Shown here one piece after another: positions 42,203 to 54,272 of a DNA stretch of 64,000 nucleotides. The stretch is taken from NCBI GenBank assembly GCA_001051155.2, contig JYIP02000004.1:683576-747575 (forward strand), in the 5' to 3' direction. The notes under the pieces were generated by a model, which worked only from the letters and a program-made list of their open reading frames with translations, made no database searches and was not told the origin of the DNA. Every line of letters begins with the position of its first letter. Positions within the stretch are counted from its first letter, which is position 1. Origin of the DNA: Chrysoporthe austroafricana. Lineage: Eukaryota; Ascomycota; Sordariomycetes; Diaporthales; Cryphonectriaceae. The position numbers and the translations under genes were made by a program.

Positions 42203-42994
42203 TCAGGCGTTCGCTCTTTGATTCCCCGAGATCAACGATCAAAGATATCACTGCATTTACGCGATGGCGTTGTACCCGGAAAATTCGGTGCGGGTATGGC
42301 TGGCGTGTCAGACGGTTGGATCGTGGTGACATCGCCTGGATTGGCATTCAAAAAATGCCGAAGAAATCTGGCTGGCTGTGCTTCTTCCAGAGAGCCTGGA
42401 TACCCAATGGGAAGTGCATAGTGCGAGCATCTTCCGAAGACCTCCTTTCTTGTTTTCCTTCCCTTGTTTTCTCTGAGACGTTATTCAATAGACCCAGGTT
42501 CAAGTGCATCTCTGTGATACTGCTGTCAAATGCCCAACAGTTGTCTCGATTTATCTACCTGTGCCCGTTGTTAGGCACCAAACGTCGCCCACCACGCCGA
42601 ACGAAGGATCTGCTACAAGACTACCTTTATAGCACCACCGCCATAGCAACACCGTACCATGCCACTTGGCCTTGGAAATTCGCGGAGAACCTTGCACTCG
42701 CTCGCCAGCCTCGTGATATTGCTATGCTTTGCCGTGGATTCGACCCTAGCCCTCCCCTCCTGGGCCTTGCGTCTGTGTCGCCGCTCACACAGCCTTGCTT
42801 GCGTCCTCGTTGCCTCGCAAATTGCGGTACAACCTCAAGGCGCTGAGAATGTCGCATCCTTCCATCCAGCTGCGTGGAAGTCGTGGCCTCTTATGGCCTG
42901 TATAGAATATCTCACGTGGGTAGGATCCCACCTCTGTGCTACGTCCCTGAAGCCCCGCACGAGATCGATCAAGGCCTTGATGACAGAAGTGAAA
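42203..42994. other. Convergent intergenic region
   Basis: 790 bases between the WW gene stop and the 3' end of the membrane-anchored gene. A plus-strand frame (42659-43054) begins with a signal-peptide-like stretch but runs antisense into the neighbouring gene, so it is not called. Confidence 0.4.
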
Positions 42995-44282
42995 TCACTT
43001 ATATATCTTCTGCAGGCTGTCAAAATTCACAGGTCGCTCCACATTCGTTACTGAGGCAGTGCGGCGCGGGTATTCGATTGTTGCTGGAGAGCTCATTGAG
43101 GCCGAGCGGGTAGTACGCGGGGCATTTGGCAACGCTGCGTCCGAGTCTGCATAGACGACAGGGGAGGATGTGGTGTAGGCCTCAATGTAAACCTCGGGAC
43201 GCCTTGATCGAGGGACTGTCGGACTCGGCGGAGCTCTTGTGTTCGTTGAGAAGCGCTGTTGGAGCCGGTAAGCTCCGGCCTGCTGATCACCAGAGTAATA
43301 CGCTTTGGACCGCTTGCTTTCGCCGAAGGAGTTAACTCCCAGATGAGCGAGCGACCTTTCCTGGTCCGCGAATTTTCTCTGAAGCTCAATTTCCCCCTCT
43401 TCCGATACTCTGTTGCGTATCTCAGAAGTCTGCCTCGAGCGCTGAGAGATCTCGTCTTGCTTTACCCCGGGAGTAGTCAAAATCCCTGAGAGACGGACCT
43501 GTCTCTTCCAACTTTTAGTACCGTGACCGGGAACGCGCTGACGGACCAGACTTCCGTGGCCTTCGGGCACGTCTGCATCGGCCCCGGTCGCGAAGGCTTC
43601 TAACTCGTCTGGCTCGCGGTCCCCATGACCATCTGCGCGCGGGCTCTCTTCGGGCTGAGAGTCTGCGGATATGTCCTGCGCGGAAGGCCGAGCCGAGGGC
43701 TCTGGATCAGGTAGTCTCCCGCTCTGGGTCTCGTCCTGCTGATCCTCGGACTCACTACCGATGGTACCAGCCCGCATATAGGCCGCTTGGTCCACAATCC
43801 CCTCGTCAGCCACCGTCTCACAAAGCGTATCCTGTGGAGACGCAACGTATGGGCTCTCGCCGCAGATCCGTCTGTGGTGGACATCAACGTCGTCCTCGAT
43901 CTGGTCCAGCGTCGCCTGGAGCCTCCTGCGCGCCTTGATCCGGTCCCTCGGCCTCGCCGCGTCCAGGATGTCGGCATAGAAGTCCCTCGCTGCTTTGCTG
44001 CACGCGCTGTGGAACTCTTCCGCGTCGCCGCCGGCCCTCTCAAGGCGATGTATGGCTTCTTTGATGCGCGCGCTGGACTCCTCGTTTATGTCCTTTAGGC
44101 CAGCTTCCTGTCTAGGTTGTCAGCGAGATGATAACGCTACCTAAGGAGACAATGACTGAGCCCACCTCGTCTTTCTCTCGCGCGCGGGGGCTTGTGAAGT
44201 AGCATGTGAGAATAAGTCCGAGAATTTGTGACACTACGGCGCCGAGCACGGCGGCCACTAAAGTCTCGGGATCCCATGCCAT
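42995..44282 (-). CDS. Membrane-anchored protein of unknown function
   Basis: Exon 1 is 44166-44282 and exon 2 is 42995-44107, joined in phase 0 over a 58-base intron with a CTGAC branch; 409 residues. Exon 1 encodes almost exactly one N-terminal membrane anchor: MAWDPETLVAAVLGAVVSQI, LGLILTCYFT and then a charged stop. Exon 2 starts with a helical, coiled-coil-like segment (KDINEESSARIKEAIHRLER) that continues through DRIKARRRLQATLDQIEDDV. The remaining 250 residues are disordered, rich in Ser, Arg, Gln and acidic residues. No known domain was recognised. The topology suggests a short luminal N-terminus and a long cytosolic tail. Confidence 0.7.
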
Positions 44283-44927
44283 GTTTTAATTTCCTCAGTG
44301 GTGTGATCCGTGAGACAGCACGTTTCTAGACCTAACCTACGAGGAAATTCAGGCGAGAAATTTGGAATTCTCCGCCTCGGGACACATAAATAAAGACACA
44401 AAACAGAGGAGGAGGTTGAAGGTGAGGCTCAGATGTCGTCGGGTCTCATTCCGACCTGTTCGCAGAAACACATCCAGGAGGAACGAGATCAGAAGGGAGG
44501 GTCAGTCCGCACTGCACACAATCAGCGAAAAACTCTCGAAGTTGGTATTGGCAAGAATTTCGCACAGGTATATACTATCGGCGCAGCGCAAAGTACGATG
44601 GCTGCGCCTCAACATGAAGTCTTCAATGAGTTGGCGCCGTCAGGCGTCTTTTGGGGCTGCCATGTAAATCAGGCTCGCGGGACCAATCAGTCCAGAATTA
44701 GCCGCTTTTTACTTATGCAGCCACCTGTACAGCGCCTCAAGCAGGCGGGGCGTGGCAGAGCTGAAAGTACATGCAGCAATACCTAGTGACAGGCTCATTC
44801 AACAGCTTAGCCTAAATGGTAACTGGCGTTTGAGGAGGGTCTCGGAGGTAGCCTTCAGCGGCGAGCGCTTCATCACCCTGGCAGAGAGAGCAGTTATAAT
44901 ACCAAAAATTGCACCACGTACCCAGGC
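44283..44927. other. Intergenic region
   Basis: 645 bases between the start of the membrane-anchored gene and the 3' end of RIX1. Short overlapping frames exist (44362-44667, 44433-44786) without coding character. Confidence 0.45.
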
Positions 44928-47287
44928 CTATCCCTCATCGTCATCTGAATCATCATCCTCTAGCACGGCGTTCAGGTGAACGCTACCGTCGCTGTCGCTA
45001 TCGCTTTCTTCTGCTTCGTTGACATCGGTCTTGGTTCCAAAATATTCCGGAGCTTTGCCCGTGTCGAGCCGCTTCGCCGGTGGCTCCTCCAGTTCCTCGC
45101 TCTTGCGCTTCAGTGCCGAAGAGAGCATGACCGTTTCCTTGGTCTTGCCGAGCACCTTTCCAGATGCTGTTGCCGTGCTTTCTGTGACTGTTGTCGTGCT
45201 CTCCTTGACAGGCTGAATGCTACTCAAATCGAAGCCCGCCTTGGGTACCTCGGCATAAGCCATCTCCTCGTCCTGATCCTTATCATCCCTAGCCATGTCA
45301 TCATCTTCCGCTTCCTTATCCTCGAGCTCCTCCTCTGCACCCTCGACAGTCTGCTGCATCTTGTCCAACAAATATTCGTCATCCTCGTCGCCATCTACAC
45401 CAACTGTAGCTGCCTGGTCCAGCCGCAGGTTACTCCTCATCACCTCGATTTCCCTGTCTCTGGGAAAGTCCCTCGTCAGGAAGGGGAAAACACTCGCAAG
45501 CATCTTGCCCGTCCTCGTGCGGTATGGGTTCAGCACGCTCGCCAGCATCGCCTCCTTGTTGTGCGAGAGGACTGCCGTGCGGTCAATGAGTGCGCGGAGG
45601 GTTTGCTTGAGGTGCTGCTGAGGCAGGTGAGACAAGAACACTGCCAGGAGCGAGGAAGCGGCTGCAAGGTGCGAAGCTGAGAGGTCTGTCGCGATTGTGG
45701 AGGAAGTCTTGGACTGGATGGTCAAGTAGGCGTCCGCGTTAGAGGAAGGCTTGGCGGTGGATGCCTTGGTATTTGCAGGCTTGATATCGTTTGGCGAAGG
45801 TTTAGGCCGAACGTGCCCTGATGCGGCGAGGAGGTCGCGGCAGCATGATTGTATGGTTCTCTCGAGGGAATTGACACTAAGCTTGGGCATGGTCGGTCCG
45901 TGAAGAATGAGAAGATCGCGGATGAGGGCGTAGCCATGCTCGCGGACGAATGGGATTTGATGATGAGCGTCGAAGATTCGGATGGTTTGGTGGAGCATAT
46001 CTGCTGCAATTGGGACAGTATTCTCCTGCAATCTCTGGATGAGAGCTATCAGGACGCTCATAGCTGCGGTATGGATCTCTGGGAGGGCACTCCACAGTTC
46101 GTCTTTCTCTTCTCTGCCGATAGCGGAGTTGAGCTGGGTGTTGTCTTGGCTCCGTGTCCCCTTCTGAGGAGGCATGACCAAGGTGATTCTAGTAATCAAA
46201 TCCAACAGTGCTGAGACTGGAGTGGTAACAGGTACTTTGGTAGGAGATCTGAGGAATTCAGAAAGCGTCTCAAGAAGACCGACCAGCCTCTCAGCACCAC
46301 TCGACAAGCCATACCACGGGGGCAAGTGCTCTGCTGAATCGCTGCCACCATGTGGCTCGTCCTCAAAAGCAACGCTTTGTCGTGTGTAGCCGCTGCTCGA
46401 CTCCCACGACTCCTGCACAGCACGGAAAATCTGGTCCGCCGTAGCATGACTGGTCTTGATAAGGCCCTCGATGGCCTTGCCCCATTCCTCCGCGTTGCCG
46501 TTTTTCGGTGTGGTATAATGCTGTAAGACAAACAGTTTTCGGGACCCCACGCGAAGATTCTGCGGAACTGCCGTATGGTCTGCCGCTGTCGGAGCAACAT
46601 AGGCCCTGAACACGGTCTTGATTTGCGCGCTGAACGGTCGCAGGGTCGTCGGATACAAAGGGATGATGGTGCACAAAGCGTTTGCTACCGTTTCAACTAG
46701 CCGCAGCGGTGGCGGTCCGGCCTTATTGGATACTGAAGGTTTTGCAATTTGTAGACAGGCATTGACGAAGGCGGGGAGAGTAGGAGATGCTATCTCCCGG
46801 ACGAGTGCTTGATACTCATTAAGGAGTGTATAGATCCTCGTCAAGGTGATAATGGCAATCTCCTTTGCCGGATAGGGGTCATTTTTCTAAAAGCACGTCA
46901 GATATGGGAAAGCACTCATCGAGGCGCTGAGGGCTCACTCACCTGTACTATTGACAAGAGCCCCCCAACCCATGGCTCTGAAGTCCGCAGACACTCGTAC
47001 CCGCCAACGTCAACGACCGCCTTGATCAATATTGCCGCTGAGAAACGGGAGGACTGGCTGCGTCCATTCTTCAGGAGCGTAGTGAGCTGGGTCTTTAGCT
47101 TGTGAACCAGAACAGAGTGCTCAGGCGCCCCGCCCTTGAGCTTCTGGTCCACCGCAAGAGACAGAATCCCTCCGCAGCGGTGTATATAGCCGATCAGAGT
47201 TGGACATAAGGGCGGAAGAGCATCAGGTTCCGTGGAAGCCAGGCGCCGGCAGAGGACCTGCAGCTTTGGTGGCAGTGACATGGTCAT
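44928..47287 (-). CDS. rix1: Pre-rRNA-processing protein Rix1
   Basis: Exon 1 is 46943-47287 and exon 2 is 44928-46886, joined in phase 0 over a 56-base intron; 767 residues. Rix1 (PELP1 homologue) forms the Rix1-Ipi1-Ipi3 complex with Rea1 that matures pre-60S ribosomes and processes ITS2; it acts in the nucleus. The N-terminal half is helical-repeat sequence: SSRFSAAILIKAVVDVGGYE, WVGGLLSIVQ spliced to KNDPYPAKEIAIITLTRIYT and then LVREIASPTLPAFVNACLQI. The C-terminal about 200 residues are very acidic (DKDQDEEMAYAE, ending EDDDSDDDEG), as in PELP1/Rix1. An internal Met two codons after the first could also serve as start. It is divergent from YPP1 with about 820 bases between the starts. 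Confidence 0.85.
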
Positions 47288-48105
47288 CTAGGAGCTCAAC
47301 TCGAGTAGATATTATTTTCATACCCGGGTTCAGTCTTGTGAGGTGAGAGGTGAGGCCTGAAGGCTAAACCCCTGCCTAGACTCTTCCACTGGGAACCGGC
47401 TCGAGTCCAGCCTAGAGGGTGGGTATCGAGACTCGGTGAGAGTCAAGGAACAGTGCAGAGCTGTGGTGGTTTTCTGCCGCACCTCTCACAACCGTTGCTG
47501 GCGGCTCACGAGAAAATCTAGTTGATGTTCACCTCGAAGTTTGACCCGGCAAAATAAATTTCTACAGGGGTGTTGCGTAGTGGGTCTCAGCCAGTTGCAA
47601 GCGGTTTAGCGGCGGTAGGCTCATGACGAAAGACCCCCTAGACTTCTGGAGGGGCCCAGGGCCCCCCTGGGCTGCCTGGGTCGGCCTTCCCTGGCGGCGC
47701 CTGGGTTCTCCCTGCAGGTCGATCGGAAGTTGAGCTGTGCTGTCACTTTGCGGCCAGGGTGCAAGCTGACGGTTACGAAGTTGATCAAGGTTCGTCAATC
47801 ACGCTGGCACGCCCAGTCGGAATTGCTGTCAATCTGGGTCGATCACTTGTGATGCTTCAGTCCGTCTGGGACCCTGCATCCAGTTTCCTTCTTTAGACGT
47901 TCACGCTTCGCGCAGGTTCTGGGCAACACCGGTACATCTTGTCCTTTAATTTCTAATTCATCTGCCTCTGCCAATTGTTCTCCTCGATGTTCAGATTCGG
48001 CTCGTCTGGTCTGTGTTGATACTTGGTCAATTCATATCGTCCGCGCTCGTTGTCGCGTTCCGGCGCCCCTTTTCCCGCACCTGTCGTCATCGAGCACCGC
48101 GCACA
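47288..48105. promoter_or_regulatory. Divergent promoter, RIX1 / YPP1
   Basis: 820 bases between two divergent housekeeping genes. The YPP1 side is pyrimidine-rich before the start. A GC-rich patch with GGGCCC runs lies near 47640-47700. No gene is supported. Confidence 0.5.
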
Positions 48106-51100
48106 ATGGCTGTAAGTCTTTCTGGTCCGCCCCCCTTCTGTAACTGATTGACTCTTGTCGTTTCGGAGGCTGATCGTCTCGTATTGCGCATCAACAGCCC
48201 AACCCGACGAAGGCCAGAAACTACCTGGACCAGCTCGACAATGCCCGGTGCGAAGGAAACTGGGATGCCGTCCCAGAGCTCGTCCGCAAGGTTCGAAAGC
48301 ATGCGCCCGCCAGAGCTTGTACGAGACCTGCTCCAAACCCCGCTCCCCGGATGTTTCTGACAAAATAGCGGTGCAGGCCTAGCATTGGCAGCCGAGGTCG
48401 AACATGGCATCGTCAAGGCCACCAAATCTCAGAGACCGCCCACGGCGCGACCAGGCACAGCCTCGTCCGGCAACATCCCTTCGCAAGAGATCGAGGTCGC
48501 CGCCCAACTGCCCAAGCTCCTGACTCTGATCGACGAGGAGCAGACCTACGCTGAGGACCGCTTCCAGGCGCACGTCTGCGCAGGGTGGCTGCACTGGGTC
48601 GTTGGAGAATATGATGTCGCCTTCGTCCGCCTGCCCGAAGGCTTGGAGGAAAATTCGGTCGAGAGCTTAGAGAACATCTCAGAATGGACCAGGGTTTGCA
48701 TGCTCAAGTCCGCGTACCTGCGGGCAAACTGCTTGGCACGGGACAACAAAGAGGTTCAGGCTCTGGGGGTATTCGAGGCTGCCATTCCTCCCTTGTCCTA
48801 CACATGGAACAGTCATGCTGCCAAGAAGGAGCTCCGATACTGGTCCGAGCTATATCTCACGGAGTTCTGCATGCTCTTTAATGGCTGCCGCGACAGAGGC
48901 CAGGTATCACTGGAGGAGGGGAATTCGTTGGCTTGCTTCCGGTCCTGGGCTCGATGGTGGGATGTCCCGAGAACCTCTGCTCTAACGGGTGGGTTCGGCT
49001 TTAAAGGATCAGTGCCACGACGGCGCATATGGTTTGAATACTACGAGACCCTATCGACGATTCTACAACAGGATCTCGCTTACCCGACGGCCTATGCGAC
49101 CATCACGACCGAGAATTCAGTAAGGGGTCAGCTCTGGGTGGAGCTGACGAAGGCCGAGGCCGCCTTCGAGAACTTGCTTCTGGGCGAGACAACTTTCCCC
49201 AAGGCCGATGAAGACAGGGAAGAGATCGAGCTCTTTGTGGAGATGCTCATGCAGAACTGGGCGGTTCTGACGGGACGTGGATGGAAGGATGAGGATCTTG
49301 GCCAGGGCGGCAAGGCTGCCGTCAGCGCGTCTGTCCTTGAAACACTATATCGCGCATCGATGAAGACCTTTCATTCGACTGCAATCCTAAGGAATCTTTT
49401 CATTGTTCACCTTGCTGTGGCCGAGTTCGACCTCGCTCTGAAGGCCTTCGATTCGTATCTCGAGATCGTCAAGAAGGGCAAGGCGCGTGTGGAGAAGACA
49501 GGATACCAGGAGAAGAGCCTTGATGCCGACGCTACCGTCTTGGAGACAATATGTCTCTGCATATCGGTCCTGAGCCGATTTGGAGGGAGGGAAGCGGCCG
49601 AAAGGGCAAAAACACTTGCCACGGAGTTGGAGCACTGGATCGAGAAACTCGAACCGCCACCTACAAACGGCGGAATGCAGTCTGTCAAGGAAGAGGGTGG
49701 CAGAACTTTGGCAACAGGGGACCGTGTGCCGGGCAAGATCCTGGCGTTGGCCTGGCAGTCGATCGGAGTCGCACAGGCACAATGGGCACGGATGACCTTT
49801 GATGCGAGTTCTCGGACAGAGGTGCAAAGGAAGGCCATCAGATCACTGCGAACGTCTTTGTCGTCAGACTTCGGCGGTACTGCGGATGTTCGCGGCGTGT
49901 TCGCCCTCGCTTTGCTCCTCGCTGAGCAACGAGAGCTGACTACTGCCATCGAGCTCGTCAAGACTGCCTTGCTGACGAAGCCAGCTGAGGATGAAACTTT
50001 GGTCCTGCACAACGGGCCTTTCTGGAGAGAGAGATCACTGATACCTCTTTGGCATCTCCTCTCGCTTCTTCTCAGTGCAAGGCAGGAGTACATACTCGCA
50101 GCTCGGACATGCGAATGTGCTTTTGAGCAGTTCAGAGATCCGGCCGTGTTGTTCGGACGCCAGCAGCTGTATAAGAGTGACCACCTGAACGAAGTAGAGA
50201 TGGACCATGAGCCTACCAAAGGCCTGGTAGATGAGATGGACGATTTCGAGAAGGAGAACATTTTAGAGGTGAAGATGACACAATTGGCAATTGTCGAGAT
50301 CATGGAGGGACCACGAGTGGCAGTCAATGCCAGCTTGGAGCTTTTGACACTTTTCTCCCGGCTTTTCGGAAGCACCCAGCCAAAGCAACAGACATTAGCG
50401 CCGCCAAAGACTCCAGCGGTCCCAAGGACCTCAGGCACATTTCGAAGCATCAGGAGTGGCATCTTTGGCAATCGAAGCAGCCGAGCAGATTCCACCATCC
50501 CTACCCGGCTAAACGACGAGAAGTTGGAGAGGGTTGAGACCAGACCCCAGACTGCCAACACCACGATAACTCGTGCGCCAACCATCCAAGTCCATGGTAG
50601 CCCCAGCGAACCACGCTCACGAAGAAAATCGACGAGCAATGAGAAAAGAAGTGAGTCTGCTAGGAGGAACAGTCTCCGCAAGAGAGATTCTCATACTGCT
50701 CGACCTCGTGCTTCCAGCAGCGGGCCAAACCCACATGTTGCAACGATTGTCGACGGAGAACCATTCTACACGCCGATGGGAGAGGGCCAGGGTCTTCAAG
50801 CATCTGATATCTTTGCTCACGCTCAGACTCGGAATCCCTTGTCGCGCCCATCGTCAGCAGCGAACGCCCCCGGCATCTCCAGAACAGTCTCTCAAAGTTC
50901 TGATTTCTCCACCAGGGTGAAGACCTCAGAAATGCCCGGCTTTGCGTTGGAGGGCATGGAGCCTATTGGCGCTGTCTTGCCGGTGATACAATTTGATAAG
51001 GAGCACGACAAGAGGCGCAGAGGTGCCACGTTGATAGAAATCTGGCTCATGATCGCGGGCTTTTATCGCAGAGCTGGCATGTTTGAAGACGCCAAAGGAG

Positions 51101-51953
51101 CAGTGGCTGAGGCACAGAAGATCGTGCAGAGAATGGAGGCGGAGATGGGCAAAGAGTCAGCAGACATCGGCAACAAGTCCTCTGGCTCCTCGCTTAGAGA
51201 TCCTGGATGGGCTGGCAAGAAGTCAATCGAGGAGCTCTGGGCCGACATCTGGTGCGAGGTAAGCAGTACTAGTCCACCGGATCAACCTGACGAGCGACAA
51301 TACTAACGTGCAGGCAGACGGGATACCTCTCCTTAGCAAAAGAAGATGTCTATGCTGGTCGATTGGGATTCGAAGCAGCCTTGACGCATTATCCTGACCA
51401 CCCCGCCGCCATAGTCGGCCTTTCAAACATCTTGCTCGACCTCTACTGCGAGAAGATCATGCCGCCAAAGGCCTTTCCGGGTCTAGACCTCGTAGGGGGC
51501 TCGGAGGCCATGCCTGGTACAGATCAGAGCACAGCCGACATTATATCGCCGGCCCGCAAGCCAGCAGATCTAGCAAAGCTTCTGCCGACGCAGCCACTTG
51601 GTCTCGGTGCCTTCAAGAACCCGAAGAACGAAACACTGGAACCAGCAGGTCTACCCAAGAGCCCGGCTTCGCCGCACCCCGAGAGCCAGCTCGCGCCTCC
51701 ATACAAAACCTCATCGATGCCACTTGTCGATCGTCTTGCGTCTCGCGACAGGGCGTATGGTCTTTTGTCCAACCTGACCAAGCTCGGGACTGGCTGGAAC
51801 CATTCAGAAGCCTGGTTCGCTCTGGCCAGAGCGCACGAGGAGAGCGGACAGCCAGACAAGGCAAAGGAGGTACTCTGGTGGTGTGTGGAGCTCGAGGAGG
51901 GGATGGGCGTCCGGCAATGGAACTGCGTAAACACTGGAGGGTATGTCCTCTAA
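48106..51953 (+). CDS. ypp1: Cargo-transport / PI4-kinase scaffold protein Ypp1
   Basis: Four exons (48106-48111, 48198-48318, 48377-51258, 51318-51953) give 1214 residues. Ypp1 (TTC7 homologue) is the TPR scaffold that, with Efr3, anchors the phosphatidylinositol 4-kinase Stt4 at the plasma membrane. The first coding exon is only ATGGCT. Exon 2 gives PNPTKARNYLDQLDNARCEG and NWDAVPELVRKVRKHAPARA, and exon 3 continues CLALAAEVEHGIVKATK. TPR-like helical pairs fill exon 3 (HVCAGWLHWVVGEYDVAFVR, NLFIVHLAVAEFDLALKAFD), with a long Ser/Arg disordered insert at about 680-830. TPRs resume before and in exon 4 (DVYAGRLGFEAALTHYPDHP), and the end VNTGGYVL is typical. The last intron has a CTAAC branch; choosing the second AG keeps the frame. 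Confidence 0.87.
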
Positions 51954-52439
51954 TTCACAAGCCGTGAGGAGATTTTTTCCTTCGTCATGTATATATCATG
52001 TTGCCTAGCCAATGGGCCCGAATAGAACTTACATTGCGGGCTGGGAGAGAAGACTTGCCCTACTACTTGCCTCAGACACGAGACAGGTAATTGGCGAGGC
52101 TCCTGCATCAGCAGAAAACGAAATAACATAGACTTGGCCGTATCTAGGCTTTGGTGAATTAACTCATATCCTTGACAAGCATTCTCACCATACTACTGTA
52201 GTCTAGTCCTATGCGCTGTCCTAGTGCACGGACCAAGTCGCGGTACGCGTCTACTTTGGTTGTCCCCTACTGTTTTTCTCCACTCAAGCTGCCACTTTCC
52301 ACATCCTTACATGTACCAAATACAGTGCAGGCCGTACGCTCGTTGACGCAACCGGCACCCTCAAGACTGGCTGTCAGTTACGCATTGGTCTCGACAACAG
52401 GGCATCTTCCCATTCCAAGCTCGACCTTCACCGCGCGCC
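51954..52439. other. Intergenic region upstream of the disordered nuclear protein
   Basis: 485 bases between tandem plus-strand genes. It holds the 3' UTR of YPP1 and the promoter of the next gene, pyrimidine-rich near its start. Nothing else seen. Confidence 0.5.
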
Positions 52440-54272
52440 ATGCCGCGCCTAACTCGATTACGAGTCGCCTCGACGCGACGCGGCGGCGAGTCCTCGACCT
52501 CTGACCCCGCCACCAGCACACCTGCTGCCGTCGCGGAGCCTACTGAGACGGTGGCGCCGATCCAGTCAGACGAGACGGACATCTACGGCGTCAGTGATCG
52601 CGAGATCGAGCGCCGGCGTCAAGCCAGGGAAACCTCCGCCGTCAACAACCCTACCTCGGCGCGCCCAGCCGCGCGAGGCACACGCTCCCGCGCGGCCAGC
52701 GCAGCGCTCTCCGCTTCCCGCGCGCACCGCGACGCTGCGATGGCGCGTCTCGACGACCTCACCTCGACGACGGCGGATGCGGTCGACAGCCCTGTCGTGG
52801 AGACCGGACGGAAGGACCTCACGATGGAGATCTCTTCGCTTCTCGGAGGTGGGAGAGGCCGTGGTGGTGGGGACCTGTCGGGCATGGAGATCGGGGACTC
52901 GGAGATCTTTGGAAACCTGGACAGCAGCTTTGATGCAACAATTACCGGCGAGGGCCCAGGTTCACAGAGTGGCACGAGGAGCGCGGATACGTCGACTTTC
53001 AACGTGAGCGTGTTTCGGCGCCAGCCAAGCAGGACGCGTCGGAGACAGAGCAGTATCGTAGGCAAAGACGACGCACCGATCCGACCGAGCAGTCGTGGTC
53101 CGACCACGCCAGGACTCAGTTCGACGTTCAGCTTGGGCAATTTCAAGCGGCGTCAGAGACAGCCGAGTATTCTGTTGAGTTCGGCGCAGAAGGCCTCGTT
53201 AGAATTGCAGCGGTCGCGGGCTGCAAGCGCGGCGAGCGGAGACGAGAATGAGAATGGAAATGCGGTGGAGAGCGAGGTGGAGGAGTCTTTCTTGCCTGAG
53301 GCGGAGGGCACGCCTATCCGAGTGTCGCGAGGCGCGAAGAGCGCTAAGGAGGATGTTGGAGCTAAGGTCCAGACGGAAGGTGGACGCGAGACACGCTCTA
53401 AGAAGAGAAAGTCTACGGAGGCTCATGAAGGAGAGATGGCGAAGAGGCGGGCTGTCGAGAAAGCGGCAGAGGAAACGATCCATCAGTCCGTTGAGGCTGA
53501 CTTTCGATCATCTCCTCCAAGCTTTGTCGAGCCCAGACGCCGTGCCAGCCCAGGGCTGGACGATGACATCCTTGCTCTACCAGAAAGCAGCAGCTCGCGC
53601 GAGGGCAGTCCTACGGTATGGCCGTCCCTCAGAGATTTGGGGAAGAAGCAACATCGGCATCCAGCATCGCGGGCCAAGACACCAGGCCTGGACGACAACA
53701 TGTCAGATGTCTCTGAGCCTCCATCCCTAACGCACTCGCCCAACTTTAAGGCAACCAAGACCGCTACCATTAACAAGCGGAAAGAGTCGCCAAAGCTATC
53801 GACTGCGGATCTGGAGGCACTCTTACCACGTCGCCGCCGCAGGGTCCATAGAGATGACTACGACATGGAGGATGGAGAGAGCAGCGCACTAGAGAATGAG
53901 GAGGCATCTCGCCGAGCCGCGAAGAAGAAATCCTCCAAACCTCTCAACGGATCATCCAAGACCAATGAAATCAATCAAGCTAAGACCGCCGCCCCTGCGC
54001 CGGCGAAGCGAACTACGCGACGGAAGTATGGATCTCGCAGCTTTGACAAGGAGAATGCCACTGAGGGCGACTCCATCGAGGTCACTGGGGAGTCTTCTCC
54101 GCCGCTTGACGACACCGCGTTCGAGGCTGATGTGAATGATGAGACTACAACGACTCTTGGTCTCGGCGACGAGCTCAAGGCCGCGTCGAGAAAGTTCAAG
54201 GAGGTGGATCAGTGGGAGCTGGACTTTGAGGAGGTCATTGAGCCTTCTTCCGATTTGCCTGAGGGCCGTTGA
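52440..54272 (+). CDS. Large disordered, probably nuclear protein of unknown function
   Basis: Single exon, 610 residues. There are almost no hydrophobic stretches; it is rich in Arg, Ser, Glu and Thr throughout. Recognisable pieces are an N-terminal RLRVASTRRGGESS, then DIYGVSDREIERRRQARE, the segment SLLGGGRGRGGG, a basic nuclear-signal-like TRSKKRKS and KRRAVEK, paired PGLDD motifs (SPGLDDDILALP, TPGLDDNMSDVS), and LSTADLEALLPRRRRRVHRD. The C-terminus DELKAASRKFKEVDQWELDF with EEVIEPSSDLPEGR may form a helix and looks like the most conserved part. I could not assign a family. The motif spacing suggests a chromatin- or kinetochore-associated scaffold, which is a guess only. Confidence 0.75.
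   Translation: MPRLTRLRVASTRRGGESSTSDPATSTPAAVAEPTETVAPIQSDETDIYGVSDREIERRRQARETSAVNNPTSARPAARGTRSRAASAALSASRAHRDAAMARLDDLTSTTADAVDSPVVETGRKDLTMEISSLLGGGRGRGGGDLSGMEIGDSEIFGNLDSSFDATITGEGPGSQSGTRSADTSTFNVSVFRRQPSRTRRRQSSIVGKDDAPIRPSSRGPTTPGLSSTFSLGNFKRRQRQPSILLSSAQKASLELQRSRAASAASGDENENGNAVESEVEESFLPEAEGTPIRVSRGAKSAKEDVGAKVQTEGGRETRSKKRKSTEAHEGEMAKRRAVEKAAEETIHQSVEADFRSSPPSFVEPRRRASPGLDDDILALPESSSSREGSPTVWPSLRDLGKKQHRHPASRAKTPGLDDNMSDVSEPPSLTHSPNFKATKTATINKRKESPKLSTADLEALLPRRRRRVHRDDYDMEDGESSALENEEASRRAAKKKSSKPLNGSSKTNEINQAKTAAPAPAKRTTRRKYGSRSFDKENATEGDSIEVTGESSPPLDDTAFEADVNDETTTTLGLGDELKAASRKFKEVDQWELDFEEVIEPSSDLPEGR

Noticed and set aside
42659..43054. 131-codon plus-strand frame with a signal-peptide-like start
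   Set aside because: It runs antisense into the 3' end of a better-supported gene, has no recognisable domain, and is rich in Leu/Ser by composition.
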